Of a DNA stretch of 64,000 nt, positions 13,501-22,218 are shown piece by piece. Both the position numbers and the translations under genes were made by a program. The DNA comes from Plazaster borealis (lineage: Eukaryota > Echinodermata > Asteroidea > Forcipulatida > Labidiasteridae): assembly GCA_021014325.1 (NCBI GenBank), contig CM037462.1, positions 20,294,135 through 20,358,134 on the forward strand, read 5' to 3'. A model generated the notes under the pieces. That model did no database searches and was not told the DNA's origin. It worked only from the letters and a program-made list of their open reading frames with translations. How positions within the stretch are numbered: the first letter of the stretch is position 1; each line of letters opens with the position of its first letter.

Positions 13501-16500
13501 AAAGCCAGTAGCAGTTCAGATGATGATGGATGTCGCACAGAAAATGTGATTAAAATGGATTTTAAAAACCAAACATCAGAGAGAAAATAAAAGCAAACTG
13601 CCATCTTGAACAGCGCCCTCTTTTTTTTCATGGATCTGCCCTGGAATGGTAAAATACAATCTCTAGACTACCTGGAAGACTTTGGGATTTGTTTATCCCT
13701 TGGTGACTAGTACATGTATATGGAGATAAGTAGCGCAAGTTGACATGGCAGTAACTGGCCCCCGTGTAACCTAGATTTACTGTTCCAAGGGGACTGCGGC
13801 GCACGTATTAACAGGGTTTTTCGCGAATCTTTCTGAAAAGCACTGGAGAAGGGTTTTCAAAATGATTGTTTTTTTACACAATTAAAATCTGTTTACTCTC
13901 ATGTGAACTCAATTTCCTTATTGATTGAACACATTTAAAATTATTTCAGCAAAGATCACTTGTTGCCGTTTTCGTTCAAGCTGGTCTTTAAGGTAAACTG
14001 AAGTCACTCAAACAGGTTGAATTCATTCAAGCCATCAGCTTGAAATCTGGCCTACCCGTTTGAAAAAAAGAGAGAAAATAACTGTCCTTTTCGTAGCCAT
14101 TTTATGATTGGCTTTTTTCTGGTATGTTTTTTTGCACTTCCCTTATTCTGATTTGAGATAGGAGAGAATTAGCCAATCACAAAATGGCAACGCACGTCTC
14201 CGTATGATAGTGAAAAAGATTGCTACTCCATTGCCCATCAATGTATAACACGGACTCGTGATCATTATGCAAACTTGGTCTCCAATGCTGACGAACTCTG
14301 TGAACCCCATAGTTTGAGATTGTTCATATAACTAGTTTTGCAATAACATCCACTATAATCAACCTTCATTTCAGACGCTGGAAACCATGATGGACGAAGG
14401 TAGGAACATTGTTGATTAACTTCAAGCCTAGGGCATGAAATCGGTGATGTAAGCAATGCAGTACACTGTGTTGTCGCTTAACTGATGCACCAAATTACCA
14501 AAATTATTTGTCGAATTCCAAAACACAATGTTTGAAACGAAATTGTAATACAGTAAAACATAATCCACCCACTGATGCTCCTAATCCGTAAGAGCCTATT
14601 AGGAAAGGGAGCCCCACCCATCCCATCCCTCCATCTACTCCTTCGAGGCTACAGACAGACTGCTCAATTCGAGACAGGTTAGAGGTTCTTAAAGGCACTG
14701 TACACGTTTGGTAATTACTCAAAATATATATTAACATAAAAACTGACTTGGTAACGAGCAACGGAGAGCTGTTGATAGTATAAAACATTGTGAGAAACGA
14801 CTTCCTCTGAAGTAACGTAGTTTTTGAGAAAGAGGTAATTTCTCACTAAAATAAAGACTTCTTGCAAGAAGCCTTTTATTCCTATCTGAAAGCACACAAA
14901 TTTGTACAACAAGCTTGTTTTTTTTCATCATTTTCTTGCAACTTCGATGACCAATTGAGCCCAAATTTTCACAGGCTTGTTATTTTATGCATATGTTGGG
15001 ATACACCATGTGAGAACACTGGTCTTTGACAATTACCAAACGTTTTCAGTGCCTTTAAAACAAACACAACTCAAAATCGAGAGTTGTTCTAAGTGAGGGT
15101 CCCTCGCTGTTTTCTTTGTCCCTCCCATTGTGCCCTTTGTCGTCGGACGTAAACTTTCTGCAGCAAACTTCATTTCTTGTGTACACGACTATCCTTCCAA
15201 AAACAAATAACTTGCTACTGGGGAAGTTCTGTACACTGCAAAACTGGGGTGTTAAATTAACACCGTGGGGTGTTGTCATAGATACCAACAACAGAATCAA
15301 AATGTACACCATAGTGTGTTAAAATAACACTAATTTTTGCAAAAACAATTACATTGGTGTTATTTTAACACCCTATGATGTTAATTTTGATTCGCTGTTC
15401 GGTATCTATGTGACAACACCCACGGTGTCATTTTAAACACCCCTGTTTTTGCAGTGTAATGTCCGTTGAAGGTACTGTATGCAAGTACACACAGTTGTTG
15501 GGATCAGACAAGAAAACTTCCGATTTACATATCAACTTTATGTGAATTATTTTATTGTGTTTGCACACTGTTTTAGTAACGTGGTAACAACTCGATATCT
15601 TTGTTAATAGCGGGACAGCTCAGGTAGAATCGTTGCACAACCTTTGCCCAAGGAACTCTCATAGCCCCACTTTAGGCATACACTTACAGTGCAACCTCGC
15701 CTTATCTTCTTTTGTGCGTGTGTGTGTTGGCAATTTTTATCAACATGTAAACACAGTCAATTTGTTATACAAATGGGACTAGTATTTAGCAGGATGATAT
15801 GAAAAAGATGTTCCAGAGATCTCGGCTGAATGTTCTATCTGCCGTGTGCACTAAACAAATGAGTGTACATAGTGTCTGTCTGGTTAGGTCAAACCTGAAT
15901 GTCATTTCGAAACCCTTCCGAAGTAGGCCTATCTTTTAAAAACATACTTGGGTGAAGTTACAAAGCAAATTAAAACCAACTTAACCAGCCAAAACACCAG
16001 GGCCCAATTTCAAAAAGCTGTTAAGCAGAAAATACTGCTTAGCAAATTTCTTTGCTACGCAAAACATTAGTGGGGCACCAGTTGCAACAATGTAAACTTT
16101 AAAGAATTTTGGCTGGTAACCAGTTTCTGTTAAGCAATAATTTTCTGTACTTAGCAAGTTTTTATGCTTACAGGCTTTATGAAATTGGGCCCTGGTGATG
16201 TACATCATAAGTGCCTTGTTTCAAAATAATTTATTCAAAAAAACAATAATGTTAAAGCAACAATAAGCCTATTCATAGAAAGCAGTTTTTTGAAGAATTT
16301 TGATCATAGACTGTGCAAGTCTCGCACATAATAATTTGAACGTTGAGACCCGTTAAAGTCCGAGTCATATAGTTTCCTTCATACGGTACGTGGGAAAGGT
16401 CCCGTTAAATTATTGAATACGCGCGTAAAATTATTGTGAAGTTTTGTACAGAGTGGGTAGCTTGTCTACTGTCTCACCACATATGGACAACATATTTGTC

Positions 16501-16719
16501 CCTCTGCCTTTCATAGTGTGCCCACACCTAGAAGTTTACATCATACAATGATTACTTAAAAGGTATAGTCCCAGACTCTTGCCCGAGGACAATTACGTAT
16601 AAACAATTTCTTGTTAATCACATAATACATTTTAATTGATTGAATTTCTTACCTTGGCAGTAAACCCTTCCATAAATAAGTATCGTGGAAAATAGAACCA
16701 GCACCACCGATGACCTCAT
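1550..16719 (-). CDS. Single-pass transmembrane receptor-like protein with Tyr-motif tail (six exons found)
   Basis: Exons in coding order are 16,653-16,719; 6,658-6,857; 5,229-5,302; 4,525-4,695; 3,153-3,299; 1,550-1,805. All borders are AG/GT and every junction keeps phase (1, 0, 2, 2, 2, then 0 at the 3' edge), giving 305 codons so far. Residues 1-22 form a signal peptide (MRSSVVLVLF... ending VYCQ). An eight-proline run and a Thr/Pro/Asp-rich stretch follow. A short Cys cluster (CNDYC, GNC) leads to about 80 residues of mixed alpha/beta character before the membrane. A transmembrane helix (SWLIALLSVIGLCLLFGAFV) is followed by basic residues and an acidic, Ser-rich cytoplasmic tail carrying NQYAVI, a possible tyrosine docking motif. 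I do not recognise the ectodomain; a cadherin-type membrane-adjacent fold or a SEA-like fold is a guess. Intron 1 is 9.8 kb. The terminal exon is not resolved. Confidence 0.7.
1806..2834. other. Intron sequence, no gene seen
   Basis: This is the 3' part of the intron between the transmembrane exon and the tail exon of the membrane-protein gene. It is AT-rich with a poly-C run near 2,462 and an ATA/AAT-rich tract near 2,645. I see no coding signal. Confidence 0.6.
2835..3141. mobile_element. MITE with GGTCAAGTTCGCGCAAG termini
   Basis: Inverted ends GGTCAAGTTCGCGCAAG at 2,835 and CTTGCGCGAACTTGACC ending at 3,141 enclose repeated AGTCGAC/GTCGACTA words. The right end lies about 11 bases downstream, in minus-strand sense, of the splice donor of the transmembrane exon (exon end 3,153). 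Confidence 0.75.
3412..3627. mobile_element. MITE with GGGCCAGGTCACACG termini
   Basis: The left end AAGGGCCAGGTCACACGAGG is matched by a right end reading CCGTGTGACAGGGCC. The interior repeats GGCAA/TTGCC words. It is a non-coding MITE inside an intron of the membrane-protein gene. Confidence 0.7.
3638..4466. repeat. Tandem ~205 bp duplication split by a MITE
   Basis: About 205 bp starting TAATCTT(T)AGTTAATTT and ending GGGTTGAGTATTAA occur at 3,638-3,841 and again at 4,258-4,466, with scattered differences. The TTAA MITE 3,842-4,257 sits exactly at the junction between the copies. Confidence 0.85.
3842..4257. mobile_element. TTAA-target MITE copy
   Basis: Termini AGGCATCGTACACGTTTGG and CCAAACGTGTACGATACCT are flanked by TTAA at 3,838-3,841 and 4,258-4,261. 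The 3' end of the second flanking duplicate (GTATTAAACATC) shows the sequence without a MITE. Confidence 0.9.
5500..6560. repeat. GGGCCC-rich minisatellite with two higher-order units
   Basis: The monomer is about 20-21 bp (TTGGTATCCTGGGCCCAT and variants). From about 5,527 to 6,075 it is organised in about four 132 bp units (one of 130 bp), marked by the recurring word ATATCATGAAGC. From about 6,150 to 6,540 it changes to three 149 bp units marked by GGGGCTTAATCAATAACC. It lies in the intron between exons 2 and 3 of the membrane-protein gene. The minus-strand open frames full of GPGYQ and PRIPNG are repeat artefacts. Confidence 0.95.
6858..8186. other. Intron sequence, no gene seen
   Basis: This is part of the 9.8 kb first intron of the membrane-protein gene. 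Short open frames here have no initiator context or recognisable product, and I see no clear repeat boundary. Confidence 0.55.
8187..8557. mobile_element. Long-hairpin foldback MITE (GGGACACGTTGCC ends), copy 1
   Basis: Almost the whole 370 bp is an inverted repeat: GGGACACGTTGCCTTGAATC at the left is answered by GATTCAAGGCAACGTGTCCC at the right. The arms continue through TTATAACGTCTTTCTAACC and the AAGGAAAACCACG words to a short centre near 8,370. A transcript would form a hairpin with arms of about 170 bp. A second copy is at 44,196-44,585. Confidence 0.9.
8958..9792. mobile_element. Foldback element built from 21 bp repeat arrays
   Basis: The outer arms TACGGAGCCCGGGGAGGGAC and its complement ending CCGGGCTCCGTA bound an 835 bp palindrome. 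Inside each arm is an array of 21 bp units that alternate between CGTTCGAACGAATTAATAATC and CGTTCGCACGGTTTAGTAATC (left about 9,004-9,217, right about 9,479-9,748). The centre is a further inverted repeat: CAAGATGGCGGAGGGC versus GCCCTCCGCCATCTTG. Long inverted ends made of short tandem repeats are the hallmark of foldback-type DNA elements. No transposase is seen, and all open frames here are by-products of a period divisible by three. Confidence 0.85.
10432..13080 (-). CDS. LINE endonuclease/reverse transcriptase, main frame
   Basis: This 882-codon open frame carries the C-terminal part of an exonuclease-endonuclease-phosphatase domain (ITGDFNIHMD, then an SDH histidine). A reverse transcriptase follows: SAYRPHHSVETLL, the FLDLSSAFDTIDH motif, GVPQGSVGGP and the catalytic YADD box. 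The tail contains LHWLPVRNRIIYK. Its role is target-primed reverse transcription of the LINE RNA. The start of the endonuclease is in another frame (12,983-13,327), so the element is broken at one place near 13,000-13,040. Apart from this shift the frame is open through the whole RT region. Confidence 0.9.
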   Translation of the reverse strand: MLLLHLMVTYLIMYHESISVGVGMLFRSTIGVKIRNRDRTFRSFEALQAELVINKTLIHLVIVYRPPGSTASFCTFLDEFASLVDSYLFDQSSLIITGDFNIHMDNPSAVKPSQFANLLSAHGLQQYVHVATHQGGHTLDLLITRSSDHKLWDIPVEGGISDHFAVFFNLHMQKPAVHTRTYISRNLCSLDLNALSNDIRDRQLTKTCSESPTSGTEIYNATLLDILDKHAPSQTRTFKIRPNTSWYNAEISEAIRKRRQCERKWRSSRLEIHRQIYCNQRQLTSALIQGAKHQHYSSVVGKCSGDQKLLFRFVDKLLLRNTSSPLPPHVCQETLANQFSNFYTSKVLTIRASLPPVSTDTSPTLTQTSSELPSFRSASIEEVKQLILKTPSKSCELDPVPTTILKQCVDEIAPAITSIINRSMASGDVPSTLKTALVRPLLKKPNLDPGIMHNYRPVSNPTYLSKVLERVVFNRLASYLQTNNLLDERQSAYRPHHSVETLLAHLSGHILLQMDTGRVTATVFLDLSSAFDTIDHAIVISRLSSLGICGTALQWFKSYLTNRHQSVCIKNSKSTSVPLVCGVPQGSVGGPLLFSIYTSPLGQIIHEYGIQYHCYADDFQLFTSFSPLQSSASAAMAKLEACIDHIRTWMSSNYLKLNETKSNFMLFGTKNNLTKLNISSVRIGASYISPSPTCRNLGVVSDSQMTFNDHISSLCKSVRFHLRNIGFIRGYLTRTATEQIVHALISSRLDFCNSLMYNLPQYQLNRLQQIHNSAARLVTLTKRSHHITPVLRSLHWLPVRNRIIYKILLLAFHTLNGSAPAYLQEALPRFVPSRNLSPFCSLFPVSNVHGEAVQYTILPLHFGTAYQLKFPHLHPLLPSRPF
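12983..13327 (-). pseudogene. LINE endonuclease N-terminal part, out of frame with the rest
   Basis: The frame contains GMLNARSIKNK and GISETWL, the first conserved blocks of LINE apurinic-like endonucleases. It loses homology after NKRGG, where the main frame resumes the match with VGMLFRS. A small indel in a run of G on the minus strand (near 13,013-13,020) explains the switch. Confidence 0.8.
13616..14688. other. Intron sequence with a small inverted repeat
   Basis: No gene is seen. GTAGCCATTTTATGATTGGC near 14,094 is answered by AGCCAATCACAAAATGGCAACG near 14,172, which marks a roughly 105 bp hairpin element. Confidence 0.5.
14693..15054. mobile_element. TTAA-target MITE copy
   Basis: Termini AGGCACTGTACACGTTTGG and CCAAACGTTTTCAGTGCCT lie between TTAA at 14,689-14,692 and 15,055-15,058. 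The interior shares the family words GGAGAGCTGTTGATAG and AACTTCGATGACCAATTGAG. Confidence 0.9.
15234..15456. mobile_element. Short TA-target foldback MITE (CACTGCAAAA ends)
   Basis: The element starts CACTGCAAAACTGGGGTG and ends with a matching inverted terminus ...TTTTTGCAGTG, between TA dinucleotides at 15,232-15,233 and 15,457-15,458. The word TAACACC/GGTGTTA recurs inside. Its termini match the 2.98 kb element at 55,484-58,459, so it is probably a deletion derivative or relative of it. Confidence 0.85.
15998..16194. mobile_element. MITE with CAGGGCCCAATTTCA termini, copy 1
   Basis: CAGGGCCCAATTTCA at the left and TGAAATTGGGCCCTG at the right enclose GCTTAGCAA and TGCTTA words. Other copies are at about 17,814-18,018 and 53,264-53,449. 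Confidence 0.8.
16306..16440. mobile_element. MITE with TAGACTGTGCAAGTCTCG end, diverged copy
   Basis: TAGACTGTGCAAGTCTCGC at the left matches the element at 31,999-32,124 and a fragment near 61,200. The right arm (GAATACGCGCG) is recognisable but degraded. Confidence 0.55.
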
Positions 16720-17344
16720 TTTAAGGCCACCTGCACAATGTGTTAAATTAAATGTATAACTGGACCCAAGAAACAAAGTAAAGGTTCTTTCACGACCAAA
16801 AACACAGCTTGCCGAGGTGCTGAAACTGGCGGTATCTGCTCTTAATAGGCCCTGTTGCTGTTTCGGTTTTGATGCGGAACTGCGGGCTATGAGTTCCGTA
16901 CAGTATTTTACGCTACGTATTTTTCTGTTGTTCATGTATTAATATTAATCTGAAAGGGAGGAGTCTGTTTATGGGTTGGACTTTGTACTGTTGACAAGTA
17001 CAGATAAAAAAACACTATTTAAAACAATGATCAAGATCAGTTTCAGACAGATCTTTTCTTTTATTTCAATGTTTTTAATTACGGTGGACGCTAATATTTA
17101 GCCTACATTCGTTTTGGTTCCAAAAAACATTTGTTAAATAATAATCAGAAACATTTTTAATGAGTTGGGCCAGGGCCTTATTATTATGAAATGATATTTT
17201 CCAAACTGACCTCGGTTTCAACTAATTGCACAGTCCTTTATTGTGTACAATGTATAAAGAAGATTAAGTCCATGGTTTCGTGGTAAAAGAGAAGACGATC
17301 GCGTATTCTGCAAAAATGGAAGGATACATTGATGCAATCACGGG

Positions 17345-17812
17345 GCAAATTTCATAGTGCTGCTTAACAGTAAGCAAATGTTCGTGCTTACTATTATATA
17401 CTTAATTTGCTTAAGCGTAAGCGTATTTCACAGGTTAGCAATACAATTAGGCAGCCAGCTTGTGCATTCACCATGGATTTGCATTGTTACGTCATTCATT
17501 TTCATACAGAAGCACCGGAAGGTCAGCATGCCTTTTCGTGTGCTTACGATTAGCAGCGCTATGAAATAGAAACTCGTGTAGTAAAGCACAAACTCGGCCT
17601 TTAAGCAGATCTATGCAAAGAATCGACGCTTACGGAAGCAGGGAATTCCGCGCTTACGTCAAGCGTATTTCACATGTTTGGGGAATGTTTGCTTGTGCGC
17701 GTGCGTACACAGCTAGCGAAGAAATTCGGCGCTGCGCTTGCCCTGTAAACGAAGAATGGTGACCACAAGTGCAGAATTTGGCGGTAAGCAAAGCCTGGAA
17801 ATTGGGCCCTGG
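17345..17812. mobile_element. Composite MITE of the AAATTTCATAG/TGCTTAAC type
   Basis: CAAATTTCATAGTGCTGCTTA at the left is answered by TTAGCAGCGCTATGAAAT near 17,550. A second segment continues to GGAAATTGGGCCCTG at 17,812, directly next to the 17,814 MITE. Confidence 0.6.
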
Positions 17813-17813
17813 G

Positions 17814-18018
17814 CCCTGGGCCCAAATTCATACAGCTGTTTAGCAGAAAATTCTGCTCAGCAAATTCCTTTGCAAAGCAAGAAATGAGTTGGGTAGGCCT
17901 ACCAGTCACAGTAATGGTAACTATATGGTAGTTTGGCTGGTAAACTATTTTTCTTAAGCAAGAGTTTTCTGTGCTTAACAAGTTTTTGTGCTTACATGCT
18001 TCATGAAATTGGGCCCTG
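17814..18018. mobile_element. MITE with CAGGGCCCAATTTCA-type termini, copy 2
   Basis: It starts CCCTGGGCCCAAATTCA and ends TGAAATTGGGCCCTG, with GCTTAGCAA-type inner words shared with the copy at 15,998. Confidence 0.75.
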
Positions 18019-18376
18019 CTGATTAGACCCCTTGCATAACGCGCAACGCTGTTGGTACGCTGAGTTCAGTGAGGGCGCTGTTTGAGACTGTGACGTAATA
18101 TATACAAGGAGGTCTATTGCGTCACACACACACTTATATGGACGCGCGCGGATTACGTTTAAAATGATGTTTCTTATACGCGCGCACCAATAAAAACGAA
18201 AGCAAAGTAAAATTTGCCGGCGTTTCCATGACATCATAAACACCGTATCTTCTTATTTTATTTGTTTAACTCTTCTTTTAAACTGACATCATTTGCAAAG
18301 TGTTTTCCTAACCGTCAATATTTCGCCCTGAACTCTAAGTGAAGAGGAAGTTATACGCACGTTGGATAAACCGAAA

Positions 18377-21002
18377 ATGGCTGCGGTGAAATCTAGTTCT
18401 CGGTACGTTGTAGACCTTCCGGATGTTTGGGAAGCAGTTTGTGGGAGTGTCGTGCATGAGATGTGCGGAGAGAACTCTGCGTATACTCCGGTACCAATTT
18501 TATCTGAAAACGGTCGAGTTTGTTTGCCATTGCAGGTAATTGGGATGAGAAAATAAACATAGTCACATTGTGCACTTCCCTTCAGGTCAACATTTGTTTG
18601 CTTTCAAAGATTGTTGTATGTGATAGTTTTGTAAGACATGCTATAGACCTTTATCACGCTGCCACCATCTTGGTCATGTTCCCTGTATCCAATAACAGCA
18701 ATGAATGTTAACATTCATTGTATGAAAAGGAACCAGACTATTTTCTCCTTCCAGCCTCGGTTTGGTTACATTGTGTTTAATGGGAGAAATCAAGTTAGAC
18801 GCACCATGATTAAGGTCTATAAGTAAGCGTTCGCAACATGAATGTGGGACCTTTTGGGCCGGGTCCTGAAAACTTAAAGGCAGTGGACACTATTGGTAAT
18901 TACTCAAAATAATTATTGGCATAAAACCTTACTTGGTAAGGAGTAATGGGGAGCTGTTGATAGTATAAAACATTGTGAGAAACGGCTCCCTCTGAAGTAA
19001 CGTAGCTTTCGAGAAAGAAGTAATTTTCCACGAATTTGATTTCGAGACCTCGGAATTAGAGTTTGAGGTCTCGAAATCAAGCATCTGAAAGCACACAACT
19101 TCGTGTGGCAAGGGTGTTTTTTCTTGCATTATTATCTCGCAACTTCGACGACCAATTGAGCTCAAATTTTCACAGGTTTGTTATTTTATGCATATGTTGA
19201 GATACACCAAGTGAGAAGACTGGTCTCTGACAATTACCCAATAGTGTCCAGTGTCTTTAAAAGTTTTCGTATTTTTCAGTTCCAATCTGGTTTACTAATT
19301 GCAATATAAGTTATTGTCCAGACATTGCCCCGCGACTTGCTCAACGTAAATATTTTGCTCAGCGAAAAAACTTTATTTTGGACTATATACAAACTGAGCA
19401 TTTCTGGTAATGATTTATAACCCTGGCTTTTAATGTAGTTCAACTTACAGCAAATTATTGGACTCCTTTTAGGTCTTTACTGATGGTCAGTCATTAGACT
19501 CGGGGGCTGTTGTAAAACTTGATCACACACAGAAACGACTTCTCTTTACTGCGCATGACAGGAAGTCAGGACTGGTCGCAAGTATTAGTCGATTTCGAAG
19601 GTAAGGCCGAATTAGCGGCTCATTACGGCTGCAGCTTGTTGACCGCCCCGTTTATAAGCCTTGAAGTATAGAGCTACCTGTTTACATTCAAGGTCATTTC
19701 CTGGCAGGCGAGATACTAAACTGGTTATATGGAAAATGTTACATTATGTGTCATCATTTCCATATAAATTCAAGAGTTATAAAAATAACAAGTTTTGAGA
19801 TGTGCCCCCTTTCTTAATAGCAAAAGTTGATAAAAATCAGACATTGCAATCTCCATAACATCATTTTATGTTTTTTCCATTGTGCTGTGTACAAATCGTG
19901 CCGGTAGGAGCTCGATGGCTTTTTTGTGAACATGTGATGTCACAGGTCACAAGATCTATATCAACACCCTTAGCGATAGCCGTAGCCATAGCCGTCAATT
20001 TGGACACGGGCTAAGAACTGGAAATAAATGTCAGTAATAAATATTGGTGGGTTTTTTGTGAACATGTGATGTCACAGGTCACATGATCTATATCAACACC
20101 CTTAGCGATAGCCGTAGCCGTAGCCGTCAATTTGGACACGGGCTAAGAACTGGAAATAATTGTCAGTAATAAATATTGAACATGTGTCACAGGTCACATG
20201 ATCTATATCAACACCCTTAGCGATAGCCGTAGCCATAGCCGTCAATTTGGACACGGGCTAAGAGCTGGAAATACATGTCAGTAATAAATATTGTACTCGG
20301 TAGCCTTTGAGAAGCATCAACCGGCTTCTTATGTTAGCTGTCAAGATTTCACAAACTTCCCAAAGTGTTATGATGATGTCTATAACGAGTCTCACAGTCT
20401 TGCTTCAAGACGTAATTCACAGCTCATCAAAAATTCCCGATGAGTTCTGGTTATTCTGCGACACTTACTGAGTATACCTAACATTTCGTTTGCATGTTAT
20501 CTACAGGCGTTATCTTGTTCGAGAAAGACCAACAATTTCTACTGAAGAAACCACTCTACTTGAAGAGATTTCGCAAATGAGCGGCCCCGATAACTTTGAG
20601 GTAATACAAAAATCGAAACGTTTTCTTGGACAATCTCAAGCCACAAAACCTGATGGCGGGTACCAGTCCACTTTCAAGCTAGGCATCTACAATGTGCGGA
20701 TCCGCAAGGTGGATCCACGGAAGCTGTTGGACTGCCGGATAGAATCAACGTCTCCGGTGGCCAGACTAACCAAGAAGAGAAAGTTTTACATGGTCTACGA
20801 GACACACGTAGCAGAGAAGGTCACGTGCCACGCGAAGTTGTCTCAGATCAACACCAAAAATGACGCTATAAAAGAAACGTCGCTAAAACAGTGCCCCCTA
20901 GTTTTCCGGTTCGTGGAGATACGTGTGGACCGACAGGGCGTTGTGAAAGACTTAAGATTCAAAGTGACACGTCATAAATTAATCAAGTTAAAGGGCATGT
21001 GA
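18377..21002 (+). CDS. Three-exon gene for an unrecognised 261-residue basic protein
   Basis: Exon 1 is 18,377-18,535 (ATG in context AAAATGG, 53 codons, donor GTAATT). Exon 2 is 19,473-19,600 and exon 3 is 20,507-21,002, ending in TGA. Phases agree (0, then 2). The protein begins MAAVKSSSRYVVDLPDVWEA and has no signal peptide or membrane segment. The middle has RFRRRYLVRERP. The C-terminal half alternates charged and hydrophobic residues in a beta-rich pattern (FYMVYETHVAEKVTCHAKLS, CPLVFRFVEIRVD) and ends in a Lys-rich tail. Balanced codon use and three exact splice joins support a real gene. I do not recognise the family. ATTAAA at 21,308 is a possible poly(A) signal. It is divergent from the membrane-protein gene, with starts about 1.66 kb apart, and intron 1 contains two MITEs. 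Confidence 0.75.
18642..18821. mobile_element. MITE with TATAGACCTTTATCACGCTG terminus (uninterrupted copy)
   Basis: The left end TATAGACCTTTATCA is matched by GATTAAGGTCTATA on the right. The centre CCAATAACAGCAATGAATG matches the site into which the 5.95 kb transposon is inserted at 48,892-54,844, so this copy serves as the empty-site reference. Confidence 0.75.
18878..19256. mobile_element. TTAA-target MITE copy
   Basis: Flanking TTAA are at 18,874-18,877 and 19,257-19,260. The ends read AGGCAGTGGACACTATTGG and CCAATAGTGTCCAGTGTCT, a variant close to the copy at position 75. It contains a small inner hairpin, GATTTCGAGACCTC / GAGGTCTCGAAATC. It lies in intron 1 of the three-exon gene. Confidence 0.9.
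19921..20293. repeat. Triplicated 118-132 bp tandem repeat with TAGCCG runs
   Basis: Three head-to-tail copies of a unit containing CACAGGTCACA(T)GATCTATATC, then GATAGCCGTAGCC(A/G)TAGCCG and CAGTAATAAATATTG. Starts are near 19,921, 20,053 and 20,178. The TAGCCG segment is shared with MITE-like sequences near 27,450, 38,410, 60,560 and 61,155. It lies in intron 2 of the three-exon gene. Confidence 0.9.
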
Positions 21003-21344
21003 TTACCCTCTCTCGATGAAAATATTGGCAATAAGTTATCTAATAGTCCGTTGTATGACGTCATAAAGTCAAACAACGCCCTCACATTATCATTGGCTGA
21101 GAGTTCTTTGTGGCGCCTGTGGGTGTTTCGTTTGACCTCAGCGACGGCAGCCTATTAAGGGAGGGGGGGTATAAATTGACAGAGGAAGGAAGTCGAGCTG
21201 ATGTTTAACAATCTTTCCTCTCTTCACATTTACCCTTGAAGCTGTATTTATTTATTTATTTATTTTCTACAAATAACGACATTGAAAATCCATTTGACGG
21301 AGAAGCAATTAAAACCTGTCTGTTTCCTTTATTATACTCATTAA

Positions 21345-21736
21345 GTGCTGTATAGGCCTACGTTTGGTAATTGGAACCTACTGTTTGTTTCAATCCTATA
21401 TAGTTGGAGATATATACCATAAAATTAACCTGTGAAAATTTCATTTCAAAAGGTGGTAGCGTTTTTGAGATATTGCCAAAAATCTGGAGCGGTTTTGTCC
21501 ACGCACGAAGAATAATCAGCATTGGAATACACATCCTGAGAAGCGTTACGGCCGTAACGCTTATCAGATTCAAATTTTGGGGATACAAAGTGATATATTT
21601 TTCCATAACCGCAGTACTTCGAAGTGAAAAGCTTCTCAAAATTCATTTTACTATCCAAAAGCTGCTGTACTTCTAAGCAAGTAAGTTTTTATTGCCATTA
21701 ATTTTCAGAGTCATTTATCAAACGTGTACGATACCT
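21345..21736. mobile_element. TTAA-target MITE copy, GGTAATTGGAACC subfamily
   Basis: The right end CAAACGTGTACGATACCT is followed by TTAA at 21,737-21,740. The left end is degraded after TTAA at 21,341. The interior (TTCAATCCTATATAGTTG, GAAAATTTCATTTCAAAAGG) is shared with the copies at 38,531, 41,455 and 60,118. Confidence 0.8.
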
Positions 21737-21747
21737 TTAAAGACCAG

Positions 21748-21989
21748 ACTCCAAAAACATCCGGGTTAAAATTGCCCCGGGTCCGGGTCCCGTGGGGTAT
21801 GACCCATTTCTGGGTCAGTTTGACCCTGAATCTGTGTCAAAATAATCCAGAAATTGGTCAATATGACGCATAATCTGATTTAAAACACAATTTTTTTAAA
21901 TTACTTTCCGGGTTAGCCAGACCCGGTAATGTGTCAAGCCCCTGGAACACGGAATGCGGGTCAATTCTGACCCGGGAGATTTTAGAGTG
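21748..21989. mobile_element. MITE with CCGGGT(C/T)A termini, copy 1
   Basis: ACTCCAAAAACATCCGGGTTA at the left is answered by TGACCCGGGAGATTTTAGAGTG at the right. Inner words repeat GACCCGG and TGGGTCA. A related copy is at about 29,290-29,495. Confidence 0.7.
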
Positions 21990-22218
21990 CAGTGAGACGA
22001 GTTCACCTTGTCATGACACTATTTTGTTCTTTCAAAATGCCTTCAACTCTGATGTCCCTAAATGGCAATTAGGCTAATTGGGTACAAACAGTTGATAATC
22101 AATATCCTTCAATTAAGGATTAAGCCTAGAGTAGAAAGATGTAGTTTCGATGTAGACTTGAAGATATGGTTTCAGAGTGATGTAAGACTTCATTAGACCT
22201 AATGAGCATATACCGGTA

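Larger units (their letters stand above)
9995..13615 (-). mobile_element. CR1-like non-LTR retrotransposon (LINE), nearly full length
   Basis: On the minus strand it holds an endonuclease/reverse-transcriptase frame and a 3' UTR with the word AAAGCGCTT and an AAT-rich 3' tail near 10,005-10,030. The 5' side reaches about 13,615 (GAGGGCGCTGTTCAAGATGG on the minus strand). It lies in intron 1 of the membrane-protein gene, in the same orientation as that gene. CR1-clade elements typically end in short repeats rather than poly(A), which fits. The exact 5' end is uncertain. Confidence 0.85.
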
